Assembly: GCA_026706075.1 (NCBI GenBank)
Contig: JAPOZM010000009.1
Span: 1 to 62,113 of the forward strand
Length of the DNA stretch: 62,113 bases
Direction of reading: 5' to 3'
Origin: Gemmatimonadaceae bacterium
GTDB lineage: Bacteria > Latescibacterota > UBA2968 > UBA8231
The notes under the pieces were generated by a model that was not told the DNA's origin, made no database searches, and saw only the letters and a list, made by a program, of their open reading frames with translations. Each line of letters opens with the position of its first letter. Position 1 is the first letter of the stretch. Both the position numbers and the translations under genes were made by a program. Below are positions 51,998-61,311 of this stretch, in pieces.

Positions 51998-53432
51998 TCC
52001 CGTTCCCGCTCGACTCGATACGCAATCCCCGGAGCCGCGCGGCGGCATGCTCCCAGAGTCTGCCATGATCCTGGCGCAGATGGCGGGCTTCCTCCAACAG
52101 TGCGCCGGCTTCTCTCACTCGCTTCCGGTCCATGGCGATCATCGCCAGTCCGATGCGCGGGGACCCGGCCTGGCGATCCAGCTCGCACACCCGCCGGAAG
52201 AGCTCTTCCGCCCCATCGGTGCGCCCCTGCCGGTAGAGCAGAAGCCCGGCCTGGGTGAGAACCGAGGAGTCCCGGCTGTCCACTTCGTAGGCGTGCAGGA
52301 AGGCATCGATGGCCTCGTCGAACCGGCGCATGGCCTGGGAGGCTCGTCCCACGAGGGCCCACGCATCCCCGGATTCCGGGCGGGCCCGCGTTGCGGCCCG
52401 GGCATGGCCGTAGGCGGAACGCAGGGCCTCCGCGTCGGCGGGCCCCCCGGCGAGCAGCATGTCGGCGCGATTCAGGTTCGTCCAGTAGTCATCCGGCGCG
52501 AGCCGGTACGCTTCGTCGAGAGCGGCGGCGGACTCCCTGGCCCGCCCCTGGTTCCGGTAACAGGTTGCCAGCGCAATCAGGATCCGCGTGTTCCCGGGTT
52601 CGGCGCGGCGAGCGCGCTCGAGCAGATTCGCCGCCTGCGCGTACTCTCCCCGGCTCATGTGCCTGCGGGCGGCCCTCCTGAGCAGCCTCACACCCGTCTG
52701 ATGGGCCGTGACCGCATCGCTCCAGGGGTCGCGCCACTGCGGTCGAACCTCGCCTCCCGGCCCCGCCTCGAGAACGCTCACCTCCTCCCCCCGCTGCCGG
52801 CGGATGCCCAGGTCGAGGTGCTTGGCGTAGCCGGGATTCGAACCGTTGAGCAGATCGTGCTCGACAAGCAGCCTCGAGGCCCGCTCGGGCTCGCGGGCGC
52901 GCATCGCGTGAAGCACCAGTCCGAACAGAGCCGCTTCGTTGCCGGGATCTCCTTCGACCACCTCGCGGAAATGGTCCGCAGCCTCCTCCATTCTTCCGTC
53001 ATCGAGGAGCCACAGACCGAGCTGGGCGCGGGCCGGAGGGTAGGAGGGATCGAGCTCGACGGCCCGCCGTGCCGACTCGATCGCCGCCCCGAGGTCTCCA
53101 CTGCGTTCCTCCACGTGGGCGATCCGGTACCGGACCCGGGCATCGTGGGGGCGGGCCTCCGCCACCTCGCCGTAGCACGCCATGGCGAGGCCGAGCATGC
53201 CGTTTGCCTCGTAGACCATGCCGAGGGTCATTCGGCGGCTCTCGTCACCTCGCTGGCGACGGGCGGATGCGAGCGCCTCGCGGACGGCTTCGGCGACGAT
53301 GGGGTCCATCCGGTCGAGACCGGACGGCTCGGGCACCGGCGGACCGACGAACCGGTCGAAGGCCCACGACGCGGCGATCACCGCGATCAGCAGTGCCGCA
53401 AGCCAACCGGTTCGGCGCAGCGTTGCCCGCAT
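51990..53432 (-). CDS. TPR-repeat membrane-anchored protein
   Basis: The product is 480 residues with a single N-terminal membrane helix (AALLIAVIAASWAFDRF) and no lipobox, so it is probably anchored in the inner membrane. About 10 TPR units follow (e.g. LGMVYEANGMLGLAMACYGE, TRILIALATCYRNQGRARES). It probably presents a periplasmic scaffold for the CRTAC1 lipoprotein that follows (inference). ATG 53432 is the first sensible start: no Met lies between it and a long shadow extension upstream. The divergent DUF4920-like gene starts 133 bases away. Confidence 0.85.
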   Translation of the reverse strand: MRATLRRTGWLAALLIAVIAASWAFDRFVGPPVPEPSGLDRMDPIVAEAVREALASARRQRGDESRRMTLGMVYEANGMLGLAMACYGEVAEARPHDARVRYRIAHVEERSGDLGAAIESARRAVELDPSYPPARAQLGLWLLDDGRMEEAADHFREVVEGDPGNEAALFGLVLHAMRAREPERASRLLVEHDLLNGSNPGYAKHLDLGIRRQRGEEVSVLEAGPGGEVRPQWRDPWSDAVTAHQTGVRLLRRAARRHMSRGEYAQAANLLERARRAEPGNTRILIALATCYRNQGRARESAAALDEAYRLAPDDYWTNLNRADMLLAGGPADAEALRSAYGHARAATRARPESGDAWALVGRASQAMRRFDEAIDAFLHAYEVDSRDSSVLTQAGLLLYRQGRTDGAEELFRRVCELDRQAGSPRIGLAMIAMDRKRVREAGALLEEARHLRQDHGRLWEHAAARLRGLRIESSGNGND

Positions 53433-53565
53433 CGGGATTCGGCATGTCTCCGGGGAAGTGACTCGCGGCAACCAGTGCGGACGGAATGATAAGGATAGAG
53501 GGTGCTCCCGTGGCCCGGCGCCGCCGGGTGGCCCGTTACCCTTTATCTTTGACCGACCGCTGACA

Positions 53566-53964
53566 ATGTCGCCCGCAGCCGCTCTCCGTTCCGCCGCCAT
53601 CGCGGCCGCTCTCGCCGCCATCGCATCCGGTTGCAGTGATGGAGGACCGGGGGCGTACGGCGAGCCGGTGGACGAGGCCGCCGCCATCCCCCTGAAGGAC
53701 CTGATGGCGGATCTCTCCGCCAACCGCGAGGAGCTCGTCACCGTCTCGGGCACCATCGGCACGGTCTGCCGATCGGCCGGCTGCTGGTTCACCCTGCGCG
53801 ATCTCACGGGGGAGGAGCCGGTGGAAATCCTTGTGGATCTGAAGGGGGGAGCGGCCTTCACCGTCCCCGCGGGAGTCGAGGGGAAGAGGGCCGTCCTCGC
53901 GGGTCGGCTCGTGGGAGAGCGGCCGGACCTCGGCATTCGCGCCGTGGGACTCGTGGTGAGGTAG
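53566..53964 (+). CDS. DUF4920-like small lipoprotein
   Basis: The product is 132 residues. Signal peptide with lipobox A-S-G-C (Cys23). The mature part has GTVCRSAGCW, matching the V-C-x-x-x-G-C-W core of DUF4920 proteins, which are periplasmic OB-fold-like domains with a paired cysteine. The two cysteines may form a disulfide or bind copper (inference). Nine bases separate it from the ABC permease, so it is probably part of the same unit and may be the cargo or partner of the ABC system. Confidence 0.75.
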   Translation: MSPAAALRSAAIAAALAAIASGCSDGGPGAYGEPVDEAAAIPLKDLMADLSANREELVTVSGTIGTVCRSAGCWFTLRDLTGEEPVEILVDLKGGAAFTVPAGVEGKRAVLAGRLVGERPDLGIRAVGLVVR

Positions 53965-53973
53965 GGGACGACC

Positions 53974-55161
53974 ATGGGCCTTGCCCGACGGCTGCGGATG
54001 ATCGCCTCCTGGGCCTTCCAGGCCCTGGCCTTCCACAGGACCCGGACCCTCCTCACCATCGCCGCGGTAGGGCTGGCCACGGCGCTGGTTGCCAGCATTC
54101 TCGGCTTCCAGGCCGGCTACCGGCAATCCCTCGATCACAACATCGACTCCATGGGGTACCAGATTCTCGTGACGGGGAAGGGATGCCCTCACGAGGCGGC
54201 GACCCTGATCCTGCGGGGGGGGTCCATACCGATGTACATCCGCGAGGAGGTGTTCCGCCACATCGTGGAGCAGCCCGAGGTGAAGGACGCGACGCGGTTC
54301 TTCATGCAGGCCGTTCCCGACCGCGGCGGCAGCTCCCACCAGCTCCATGTCGGAATCGACGAGAGCTTTCTGGCGCTGAAACCCGGCGTCGGGTTCCAGC
54401 GGGGGGAGTGGTTCAGCGGCGCCCTGGCCGACGAGGCCATCCTCGGGTTCAACGTGGCCGAGTACCTCCGCCTCGGAATCGGGGATACCATCGGGGTGAA
54501 GGGCCGGAGCTTCAGCGTCCGGGGGATCCTCGACAAGCTCGGGACCCAGGACGATGGAACGGTCTTCCTGCCCCTCGAGGTGAGCCAGGATCTGTTCGAG
54601 CGGCGGGACCGCCTCACCGGGATCGGAATCCGCCTGCACGACATGAGCGATGCCGGCCCCTTCATCGACCGGCTGTACGACATTCCGTCGCTGCAGGTGG
54701 TGCGCATGTCCCAGGTGCAGGGGACGATCCTCAACATCCTGAGAGGGGTGCGGGCCCTGCTGCTGGCCTTCGGGGCGGTCTGCCTCGTCGCCGCCCTCAT
54801 GGGGGTGTTCAGCGTCGCCCTGATCACGGTGAACGAGCGGATTCCGGAGATGGGGGTGCTGCGGGCGCTGGGATACCCGGGCTGGACCCTCTTCCAGCTC
54901 GTCTGGGCCGAGTCCCTCTTCCTCAGCCTGGCCGGCGTGATCGTCGGGGCAGGGCTCACCCTGGCGCTGCGGGGGGCCGCCGAGTGGGCCGTGCGCTCCA
55001 CCCTCACCTTCGTTCCGGCGGGAACGGTGGTGGCCGTGACCCCGGAGACCGTTCTCGGCAGCGGCGCCGCCGTCGTGGGGCTCTGTCTTGCCGCGGGCGT
55101 CTATCCGGCGCTCAAGTCCTCCCTCGTCTCTCCCCTGACCTCGACCCGGGGGGGGGCGTGA
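53974..55161 (+). CDS. MacB/LolC-type ABC transporter permease
   Basis: A 395-residue FtsX-family permease. One N-terminal membrane helix (about 24-46) is followed by a MacB-like periplasmic core domain (about 48-255) and three C-terminal helices (about 265-385; LRGVRALLLAFGAVCLVAAL, LGYPGWTLFQLVWAESLFLS). Such permeases with their ATPase drive lipoprotein release or export by mechanotransmission, without moving substrate through the membrane. The next gene, the ATPase, starts within its stop codon (GTGA). A MacA-like adaptor is not present. Confidence 0.88.
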   Translation: MGLARRLRMIASWAFQALAFHRTRTLLTIAAVGLATALVASILGFQAGYRQSLDHNIDSMGYQILVTGKGCPHEAATLILRGGSIPMYIREEVFRHIVEQPEVKDATRFFMQAVPDRGGSSHQLHVGIDESFLALKPGVGFQRGEWFSGALADEAILGFNVAEYLRLGIGDTIGVKGRSFSVRGILDKLGTQDDGTVFLPLEVSQDLFERRDRLTGIGIRLHDMSDAGPFIDRLYDIPSLQVVRMSQVQGTILNILRGVRALLLAFGAVCLVAALMGVFSVALITVNERIPEMGVLRALGYPGWTLFQLVWAESLFLSLAGVIVGAGLTLALRGAAEWAVRSTLTFVPAGTVVAVTPETVLGSGAAVVGLCLAAGVYPALKSSLVSPLTSTRGGA

Positions 55162-55838
55162 CGGCGCTCCTGGGAGCGAGCGAGGTCTGGAAGGAGTTTC
55201 GCCAGCCGGGGACCATGGTGACGGCCCTCGCCGACGTGACGCTGTCCATCGAGCGGGGCGAGTTCGTCGTGGTGACGGGGGAGTCCGGGTCGGGGAAATC
55301 GACGCTGCTGTCGATTCTGGCGGGGATGGACCGGCCGACGCGCGGGGCCGTGAGGTTCGACGACGAGCCCCTCGAGTCGGCGGCCCCGGGGCGGCTCGCC
55401 CGTATCCGCCGGGAGCGCATGGGGTTCGTCTTCCAGGACTTCCGGCTGGTGCGCCATCTCACGGTGCTGGGAAACGTCCGGCTGCCGCTGTTGTTCGGCC
55501 ATGGCGGCGGGGACGCCGACGAGGCGGAGCGCCTGCTCGAGCGGGTGAACATCGCCCACCGGACGCGCCACCGGCCGGACGCCCTGTCCCGCGGGGAGAT
55601 GCAGCGCGCGGCCCTGGCGCGGGCGCTGGCGAACCGGCCGGACGTGCTCTTCGCCGACGAGCCCACGGCGAACCTGGACCGGCGCAACGCCGGGATCCTG
55701 TGGGAACTGATCGGGGACCTCCACCGCGGTGAGGGGTTGACGGTGGTGGCGGCCACCCACGACGTCGAGATGATCCCGAAGGAGGGACGTATCGTCCGGC
55801 TCGACGATGGCAGAATCGCGTCGGATGAGCATGGGTAG
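55158..55838 (+). CDS. MacB/LolD-type ABC transporter ATPase
   Basis: A 226-residue ATPase. Walker A G41-E-S-G-S-G-K-S-T49, Q-loop in VFQDFRL, signature L-S-R-G-E (standing for L-S-G-G-Q) near 141, Walker B LFADEPTANLD and the H-loop ATHD are all in place. LSRGE is a tolerated variant of the signature in LolD/MacB-like subunits. GTG 55158 gives the usual short N-terminus. It pairs with the preceding permease. The following TPR-propeller gene overlaps its end by 14 bases, so the four genes 53,566-58,527 should be one transcript. Confidence 0.92.
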   Translation: MTALLGASEVWKEFRQPGTMVTALADVTLSIERGEFVVVTGESGSGKSTLLSILAGMDRPTRGAVRFDDEPLESAAPGRLARIRRERMGFVFQDFRLVRHLTVLGNVRLPLLFGHGGGDADEAERLLERVNIAHRTRHRPDALSRGEMQRAALARALANRPDVLFADEPTANLDRRNAGILWELIGDLHRGEGLTVVAATHDVEMIPKEGRIVRLDDGRIASDEHG

Positions 55839-58527
55839 GACGATCCTCCATCGGGCCCCGTGGGCCGCGCTCGCGGTGGCCGCCGCCCTCGTTCCCGCCT
55901 GCAACCGGGGAGGAGAGGGCGGCGCGGAGTCGGAAGTGCAGCCGCAATCGAAGGCCGGGATGGAGTTCAACCGGCGCCTGCGCCTCGGCACCGAGCAGCT
56001 GCGCCGAAACCTTCCGGAATCGGCGCGCGCCGAGTTCGAGGCGTGCGCGCGGCTGCGGCCCGATGATCCGGAGTTGCTCTTTCAGCGGGCCCGGTTGCTC
56101 ATGGCGACGTCGACGAAGCCGGCCGACATGGAGGCGGAGGCGGCGATCGGGATCCTGCAGAAGGTGCTCGCCCTTCGGCCGCACAGCGTGAAAGCCCATC
56201 GCCTGCTGTACGAGCTCGAAACGCGCCGCCGCAACGAGGCGGCCGCCCGCGCCCACCGGGACGCGGTCCTGGCGGCGTACGGCCAGATCGGCGAGATGGA
56301 GCTCGCCTCTTTCGCGCGCTACTACGAAGGGGGAAAGGGACCGAGTCTCCGGCTCGTGGAGGTGAGGGAGGGGGCGAAGAACTCCGCCGACCTGCGCCGG
56401 TTCCGCGAAGCGGTGCGGGGACTCTACAGAGAAGGGCACTACGCCCCGAGCAGGGCGGTCCCGGTGATCGAGGAGATCCTGGCCAGGTACCCCGATCTCG
56501 CGGCGGTGCGCCTCTACTACGCGAAGATGCTCGTCCTCGGGCAGATCCGGGTGAACTACAGCAATCGTCCCGGGCTGCGGCCCATGTCGTCAGCCCTCAT
56601 CTTCGATTTGGCCCAGAGCGAGCTCGAGAAGGTGCACGACCAGATCCACCCCCGATCGCCCATGGCGCGGGACATCATCCACATGCTGAGCCGCGTGGCG
56701 ATGCTCATGGCGGACTACGACGAGTCGATCGCGCTGGCCGACCTGCTCCTGGGGGATCCGCGTGTCGGGGGGGACTTCCGGCGGTTTCAGCTCGGGCGCA
56801 AGGGACTGGCCCGCCTCAAGCAGGAGCGGTATGCCGAGGCCGTCGAGCTCCTCGAGGAGTCCCTCGCCGGAGCGGGCGGGAACCTCCGCCAGGAACTGAC
56901 GAACCTCTGGCTCCTTCACCTCGCCCACGAGGGACTGGCGACCCCACCCGACGAGCGGCGGGCGGCGTTTCGATTCCGCAGGGACCTGGCGCTTCCGGGG
57001 GATCCAACCCCCCTTCTGTTCGAGGACGCGGCGGCGGCGTACGGCATCGACAAGTACGACGGCCTGGGGCCGAGCGCCTGGGGCGACTACGACCGGGACG
57101 GCGACTACGATCTGTTCGTCACCGGCAGCGACAGCTACGGGGCCCTGTACCGGAACGACGGCGAGATCTTCACCGACGTCTCCCGGGAGGCGAACCTGTT
57201 TCGCGTGCAGTCCGGCTTCAGCGCCACCTGGTCGGACTACGACAACGACGGCTGGATCGATCTGCACGTCGGCCGCGACGGGTGGCACGGCCCCATGGCC
57301 AACTCGCTCTTCGCGAACAACGGGGATGGGACCTTCACCGAGACGACGGACGCCGCCGGACTCGGGGACACGGGCTCGACCTTCGTGTGCCAGTGGTCGG
57401 ACTACGACAGGGACGGCGACGTCGACCTCTACATGGCCAACGGTATCACCGGGGGCGGCGACACGAACACCCTGTTCCGGAACAATTCCGACGGCACCTT
57501 CACCGACGTGACCGCGGCGGCGGGGCTCCGGGAGGCGCGCGGGACCCGGACGATCGGGAACTGCTGGGGGGACTACGACGACGACGGCTGGCCCGATCTC
57601 TTCGTGAGCGGCTACGAGACGGCGAACCGGCTCTACCGGAACAACGGGGACGGCACCTTCACGAACCGGGCCGCCGAGGCCGGCCTTCTCGACGACGAGC
57701 TTCTCACCACAGGCTACACCTGCTTCTTCTTCGACTACGACAACGATCTCGATCTCGACATCCTGCGCCCGTCGCTGGCCCCGTGGGAGGACGTGCTGCT
57801 GGGACTCTCGGACCGCTACGACGATCTGCCGGCGGAAAAGAGGACGGAGATGCTCCAGCACTGCACGAGGCTCTACCGCAACAACGGGGACGGGACGTTC
57901 ACGGATGTGTCGGTGGAGGCCGGGTTCATCCATCCCAACGGCGCCATGGGGACCGGGGTGGCCGATCTGGACAATGACGGCTACCTCGACATCTACTTCG
58001 GAACGGGTGACCCGGCCATCGAGCGGATGGAGCCGGACCGCCTCTACCGCAACAACGGAGACGGGACCTTCACCGACCTCACCTTCGCGGCCGGAGTCCC
58101 CAACGTGGGCAAGGGGCACGGCAACACCTTCGTCGACATCGATCTCGACGGCGATCTCGAGATCTACGCCCCCGAGGGCGGGTTCGTCCACGGAGATCAG
58201 TTCCCGAACGCCTTCTACCTGAACCTCCAGGAGTCGGGGAACCACTGGATCCACATCGACATCGAGGGCACGAAGAGCAACCGGGACGCCCTCGACACCC
58301 GCATCCTGGTCACGGCGGGGGGGCGGACCCTCTTGCGGGAGAAGCACAACGGGGAAGGATTCGGCAGCTCCAACTCGCCGCCGGTCGAGTTCGGCCTCGG
58401 CAGGGCTGCGAAGATCGACAGGATCGAGGTCCGCTGGCCCGGGAGCGATCCCGAGGTCTTCACGGACATTCCCGTCGACCGCAGGATCTTCATCCGCGAA
58501 GGGGAAGGCCGATGGACCGGGATGTAG
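55825..58527 (+). CDS. TPR-CRTAC1 fusion lipoprotein
   Basis: The product is 900 residues. Lipoprotein signal ends L-V-P-A-C with Cys26. Residues 45-385 are helical with TPR-like repeats (ARAEFEACARLRPDDPELLF, LYYAKMLVLGQIRVNYSNRP). Residues 400-800 carry seven Asp-rich FG-GAP blades and repeated NNGDGTFTDV motifs, then an ASPIC/UnbV tail (NRDALDTRILVTAGGRTLLR, VRWPGSDPEVFTDIP). It fuses what the divergent cluster encodes as two genes. Starts at 55807 or 55831 are alternatives; none has a clear SD, as expected for coupled translation. It may be the cargo of the ABC pair upstream (inference). Confidence 0.82.
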   Translation: MSMGRTILHRAPWAALAVAAALVPACNRGGEGGAESEVQPQSKAGMEFNRRLRLGTEQLRRNLPESARAEFEACARLRPDDPELLFQRARLLMATSTKPADMEAEAAIGILQKVLALRPHSVKAHRLLYELETRRRNEAAARAHRDAVLAAYGQIGEMELASFARYYEGGKGPSLRLVEVREGAKNSADLRRFREAVRGLYREGHYAPSRAVPVIEEILARYPDLAAVRLYYAKMLVLGQIRVNYSNRPGLRPMSSALIFDLAQSELEKVHDQIHPRSPMARDIIHMLSRVAMLMADYDESIALADLLLGDPRVGGDFRRFQLGRKGLARLKQERYAEAVELLEESLAGAGGNLRQELTNLWLLHLAHEGLATPPDERRAAFRFRRDLALPGDPTPLLFEDAAAAYGIDKYDGLGPSAWGDYDRDGDYDLFVTGSDSYGALYRNDGEIFTDVSREANLFRVQSGFSATWSDYDNDGWIDLHVGRDGWHGPMANSLFANNGDGTFTETTDAAGLGDTGSTFVCQWSDYDRDGDVDLYMANGITGGGDTNTLFRNNSDGTFTDVTAAAGLREARGTRTIGNCWGDYDDDGWPDLFVSGYETANRLYRNNGDGTFTNRAAEAGLLDDELLTTGYTCFFFDYDNDLDLDILRPSLAPWEDVLLGLSDRYDDLPAEKRTEMLQHCTRLYRNNGDGTFTDVSVEAGFIHPNGAMGTGVADLDNDGYLDIYFGTGDPAIERMEPDRLYRNNGDGTFTDLTFAAGVPNVGKGHGNTFVDIDLDGDLEIYAPEGGFVHGDQFPNAFYLNLQESGNHWIHIDIEGTKSNRDALDTRILVTAGGRTLLREKHNGEGFGSSNSPPVEFGLGRAAKIDRIEVRWPGSDPEVFTDIPVDRRIFIREGEGRWTGM

Positions 58528-58594
58528 AGGTCCCGGTCCCTGCGTCCAGCCAGCCACCCCGGATGCGCCCGGGGCCCGCATGGGTTGAGGTCGA

Positions 58595-61300
58595 GTGGCT
58601 GACCAGGGAATGACGAACAGGCAACAGGCCCGGCTCGAGCGGGAGTGGGAGGAGGTCAAGGAGTACCGCGACCTGCTGCAGCCGCCCGACCGCTTCGACG
58701 AGGGCTTCACCATGCGCACGATCATCGGGGTGCTCTTCATCTCGCTGATCATGACGCCGGGAGAGATGTACCTGGGCCTGGTCACCGGCGGGGGCATCGG
58801 CGCCGCGGCCCAGTGGGTGACGGTCATCCTCTTCCTGGAGGTGGCCAAGCGCTCCTTCACCTCCCTCACGCGCCAGGAGATCTACCTGCTCGTCTACGTG
58901 GCCGGCGCGCTGGTGGTGCGCGAGGAGGGCGCCTTCCTCGACCTGCTGTGGCGGCAGTACTTCGTGCGCTCGCCCGAGGCCGAGCAGTTCGGTGTCGCCG
59001 AGGTCCTCCCCTTCTGGTGGGCGCCGGGGCCGGAGTCGGAAGCCCACGGGCTGCGCACCTTCCTCCACCCGGACTGGGCCTGGCCGATCGGCCTCCTCGT
59101 CCTCGGCACCATCGTCGGACGGGTCTCGTGGTTCACCTCCGGGTACGTCCTCTTCCGCCTCACCTCCGACCGCGAGCAGCTGCCCTTCCCGACGGCTCCC
59201 ATGTCGGCCCTGGGGTCGATGGCCCTGGCCGAGGAGAGCGGCCACGAGAAGGAGACCTGGAAGTGGCCGATCTTCAGCGTCGGGGCCGTCATCGGCGTCG
59301 CCTTCGGCGTCCTCTACGTCGGCATCCCGACGCTGACGGAGGTCTTCGGCCGGAGGCAGGAGCTGATCCCCATCCCCTTCGCCGACCTCACCCCCTACTT
59401 CGGCAACTTCCTGCCCGCAGCGCCCCTGGGCGTCACCCTCCACCTGGGCCCCATCTTCGCCGGCCTGCTGATGCCCTTCTGGTCGGTCATCGGCTCCTTC
59501 GCGGGCGTCGTCGTGCACACCGCCGTGAGCCCGATCCTCCACCACCTGGGCCTGATGCCGCGGTGGGTCCTGGGCATGGACACGATCAGCACCCAGATCG
59601 CCACCGGCATCGACTTCTGGCGGGCCTTCGGGATCGGCATCACCCTGGCCGTCACCCTCATCAGCTTCTACCAGTTGTGGGCCACCCTGGGCCGCCAGAA
59701 GGACCAGATCCAGCAGTACTTCGGCGACGGCGGGACGACCCATCCGGCCACGTGCCGGCACGACGGGTGCAACCAGCCGTCGGAGGTGCGGGGGTACTGC
59801 ATCCGGCACCTGGGCCGGGGCGACTTCCACATCTGGGCCTGCATCGCCCTCTTCAGCCTCTCCGCCATCTACCCCATCGTCCTCGCCAAGACCCTCTTCC
59901 CCACCCTCGTCGGCGTCGGCCTGCTGGTCACCTTCTGCCTCATCGCCTTCGTGTACGCGCCGATCATGTCCTTCGTCAGCGCCCGCCTCGACGGCCTCAT
60001 CGGGCGCGAGGTGTCGATCCCCTACATCAACGAGGCGATCATCTTCCTCACCGGGTACCGGGGCGTCGACGTCTGGTTCGTGCCCTTCCCGACCCGCAAC
60101 TTCGGCGGCCACGCCGAGGGCTTCCGCGTCGTCGAGCTGGTGGGCATGCGGTTCACCAGCCTGCTCAAGGCCGAGCTCTTCATGCTGCCCATCGTCTTCG
60201 GCGTCAGCCTGATGTACTGGACCTTCCTGTGGCGGCTGGCGCCGATTCCCTCGGAGAGCTACCCCTACGCCCAGCGCATGTGGCCGCTGCGGGCCTTCGA
60301 TCAGGCCCTGTTCCTGTCGAGCACCATGTACAGCAAGACGTGGCGGGCCGGCGAGCTCCTCGAGGACGATCTCCTCGGCCACGGCGAGGTCGCCTGGAGC
60401 CCGAGCAATCTGCAGGACGGCCACTGGTGGTACTGGCGGGCGCGCGCCACCCGCGAGCACCACGTCCCCGACGAGCTCAGGCGGGAGTACGGCCCGTGGT
60501 CGGAGACCCGCTGCTTCTACACCGACTTCAAGGGCGGCCACCCGCCCCGCGCCGGTCCGGACCTGCAGGCCCTCGAAGGGCCGCGTCCCCAGGCCGGGGC
60601 CGACGACACCGCCCCCGGCCCGGGGCGGGCCTCCCCGGGTCCCGACCCGCCCCCGGCGCCGGCGCTGGTGTGGCCGCCCCACGGGGCCGTGCTCCAGGGC
60701 ACCGAGGCGATGAACCCGAACCTGCGCGCCCGGCTGGCGCTGGCGCCGGCGGACTCGGTCGAGTTCCACCTCGAGATCGACCTGCGGCCAAGCTTCGACG
60801 GCACCTTCCTGCAGAAGTCGTCGGACGTTCCCATGATGTACGAGGTGCTGTGGGAGGACGTGAAGTACACGGGAGACGGCAAGGACGACGACGGCGACGG
60901 CCTCATCGACGAGGAGGTCAGGAACGGGAGCGATGACGACGGCGACGGCCTGGTGGACGAGGACATCCACCACCCCCTGGGCGGCAAGAAGTGGAAGATC
61001 ATCCTCATAGGCGCCGGCTTCGGGCTGACGGCCTACTTCACCCTGGCCGCCTTCGGCGTTCCCATCTTCCTGATCTGGGGGTACGTGCAGAGCGTCAACG
61101 GGATCCCCCACGCGCTGCTGCCGCAGACCATCGGCGCCCTGCTGGGCCGCTACTACTTCTGGAAGCGCTACGGCAAGCAGCAGTGGCGGCGCTACGCCAT
61201 GGTGCTCAGCGTCGGCTTCGGCGTCGGCATGGCCCTGGTCGGCATGTTCTGCGCCGCCCTGGCGATGATCAGCAAGGCCGTCTCCACCCTCACCCACTGA
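58595..61300 (+). CDS. OPT-like membrane protein with zinc knuckle and acidic loop
   Basis: The product is 901 residues with at least a dozen membrane segments. FTMRTIIGVLFISLIMTPGE and MYLGLVTGGGIGAAAQWVT resemble oligopeptide-transporter (OPT) relatives. Two loop insertions are unusual. A C-x4-C-x9-C-x2-H knuckle (C387, C392, C402, H405) sits in one. A pair of acidic repeats (KDDDGDGLIDEE, SDDDGDGLVDED; about 763-790) sits before the last helices, preceded by a Pro/Ala-rich stretch. GTG 58595 has GAGG upstream at good distance; ATG 58610 is the alternative. A distant paralogue of 47,271 and 61,312. Confidence 0.72.
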   Translation: MADQGMTNRQQARLEREWEEVKEYRDLLQPPDRFDEGFTMRTIIGVLFISLIMTPGEMYLGLVTGGGIGAAAQWVTVILFLEVAKRSFTSLTRQEIYLLVYVAGALVVREEGAFLDLLWRQYFVRSPEAEQFGVAEVLPFWWAPGPESEAHGLRTFLHPDWAWPIGLLVLGTIVGRVSWFTSGYVLFRLTSDREQLPFPTAPMSALGSMALAEESGHEKETWKWPIFSVGAVIGVAFGVLYVGIPTLTEVFGRRQELIPIPFADLTPYFGNFLPAAPLGVTLHLGPIFAGLLMPFWSVIGSFAGVVVHTAVSPILHHLGLMPRWVLGMDTISTQIATGIDFWRAFGIGITLAVTLISFYQLWATLGRQKDQIQQYFGDGGTTHPATCRHDGCNQPSEVRGYCIRHLGRGDFHIWACIALFSLSAIYPIVLAKTLFPTLVGVGLLVTFCLIAFVYAPIMSFVSARLDGLIGREVSIPYINEAIIFLTGYRGVDVWFVPFPTRNFGGHAEGFRVVELVGMRFTSLLKAELFMLPIVFGVSLMYWTFLWRLAPIPSESYPYAQRMWPLRAFDQALFLSSTMYSKTWRAGELLEDDLLGHGEVAWSPSNLQDGHWWYWRARATREHHVPDELRREYGPWSETRCFYTDFKGGHPPRAGPDLQALEGPRPQAGADDTAPGPGRASPGPDPPPAPALVWPPHGAVLQGTEAMNPNLRARLALAPADSVEFHLEIDLRPSFDGTFLQKSSDVPMMYEVLWEDVKYTGDGKDDDGDGLIDEEVRNGSDDDGDGLVDEDIHHPLGGKKWKIILIGAGFGLTAYFTLAAFGVPIFLIWGYVQSVNGIPHALLPQTIGALLGRYYFWKRYGKQQWRRYAMVLSVGFGVGMALVGMFCAALAMISKAVSTLTH

Positions 61301-61311
61301 GACAGCCCCGC

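Noticed and set aside
55158..55838. Non-functional ATPase because of the L-S-R-G-E signature
   Set aside because: Walker A, Walker B, Q-loop and H-loop are intact, and signature variants of this kind occur in working ABC ATPases.
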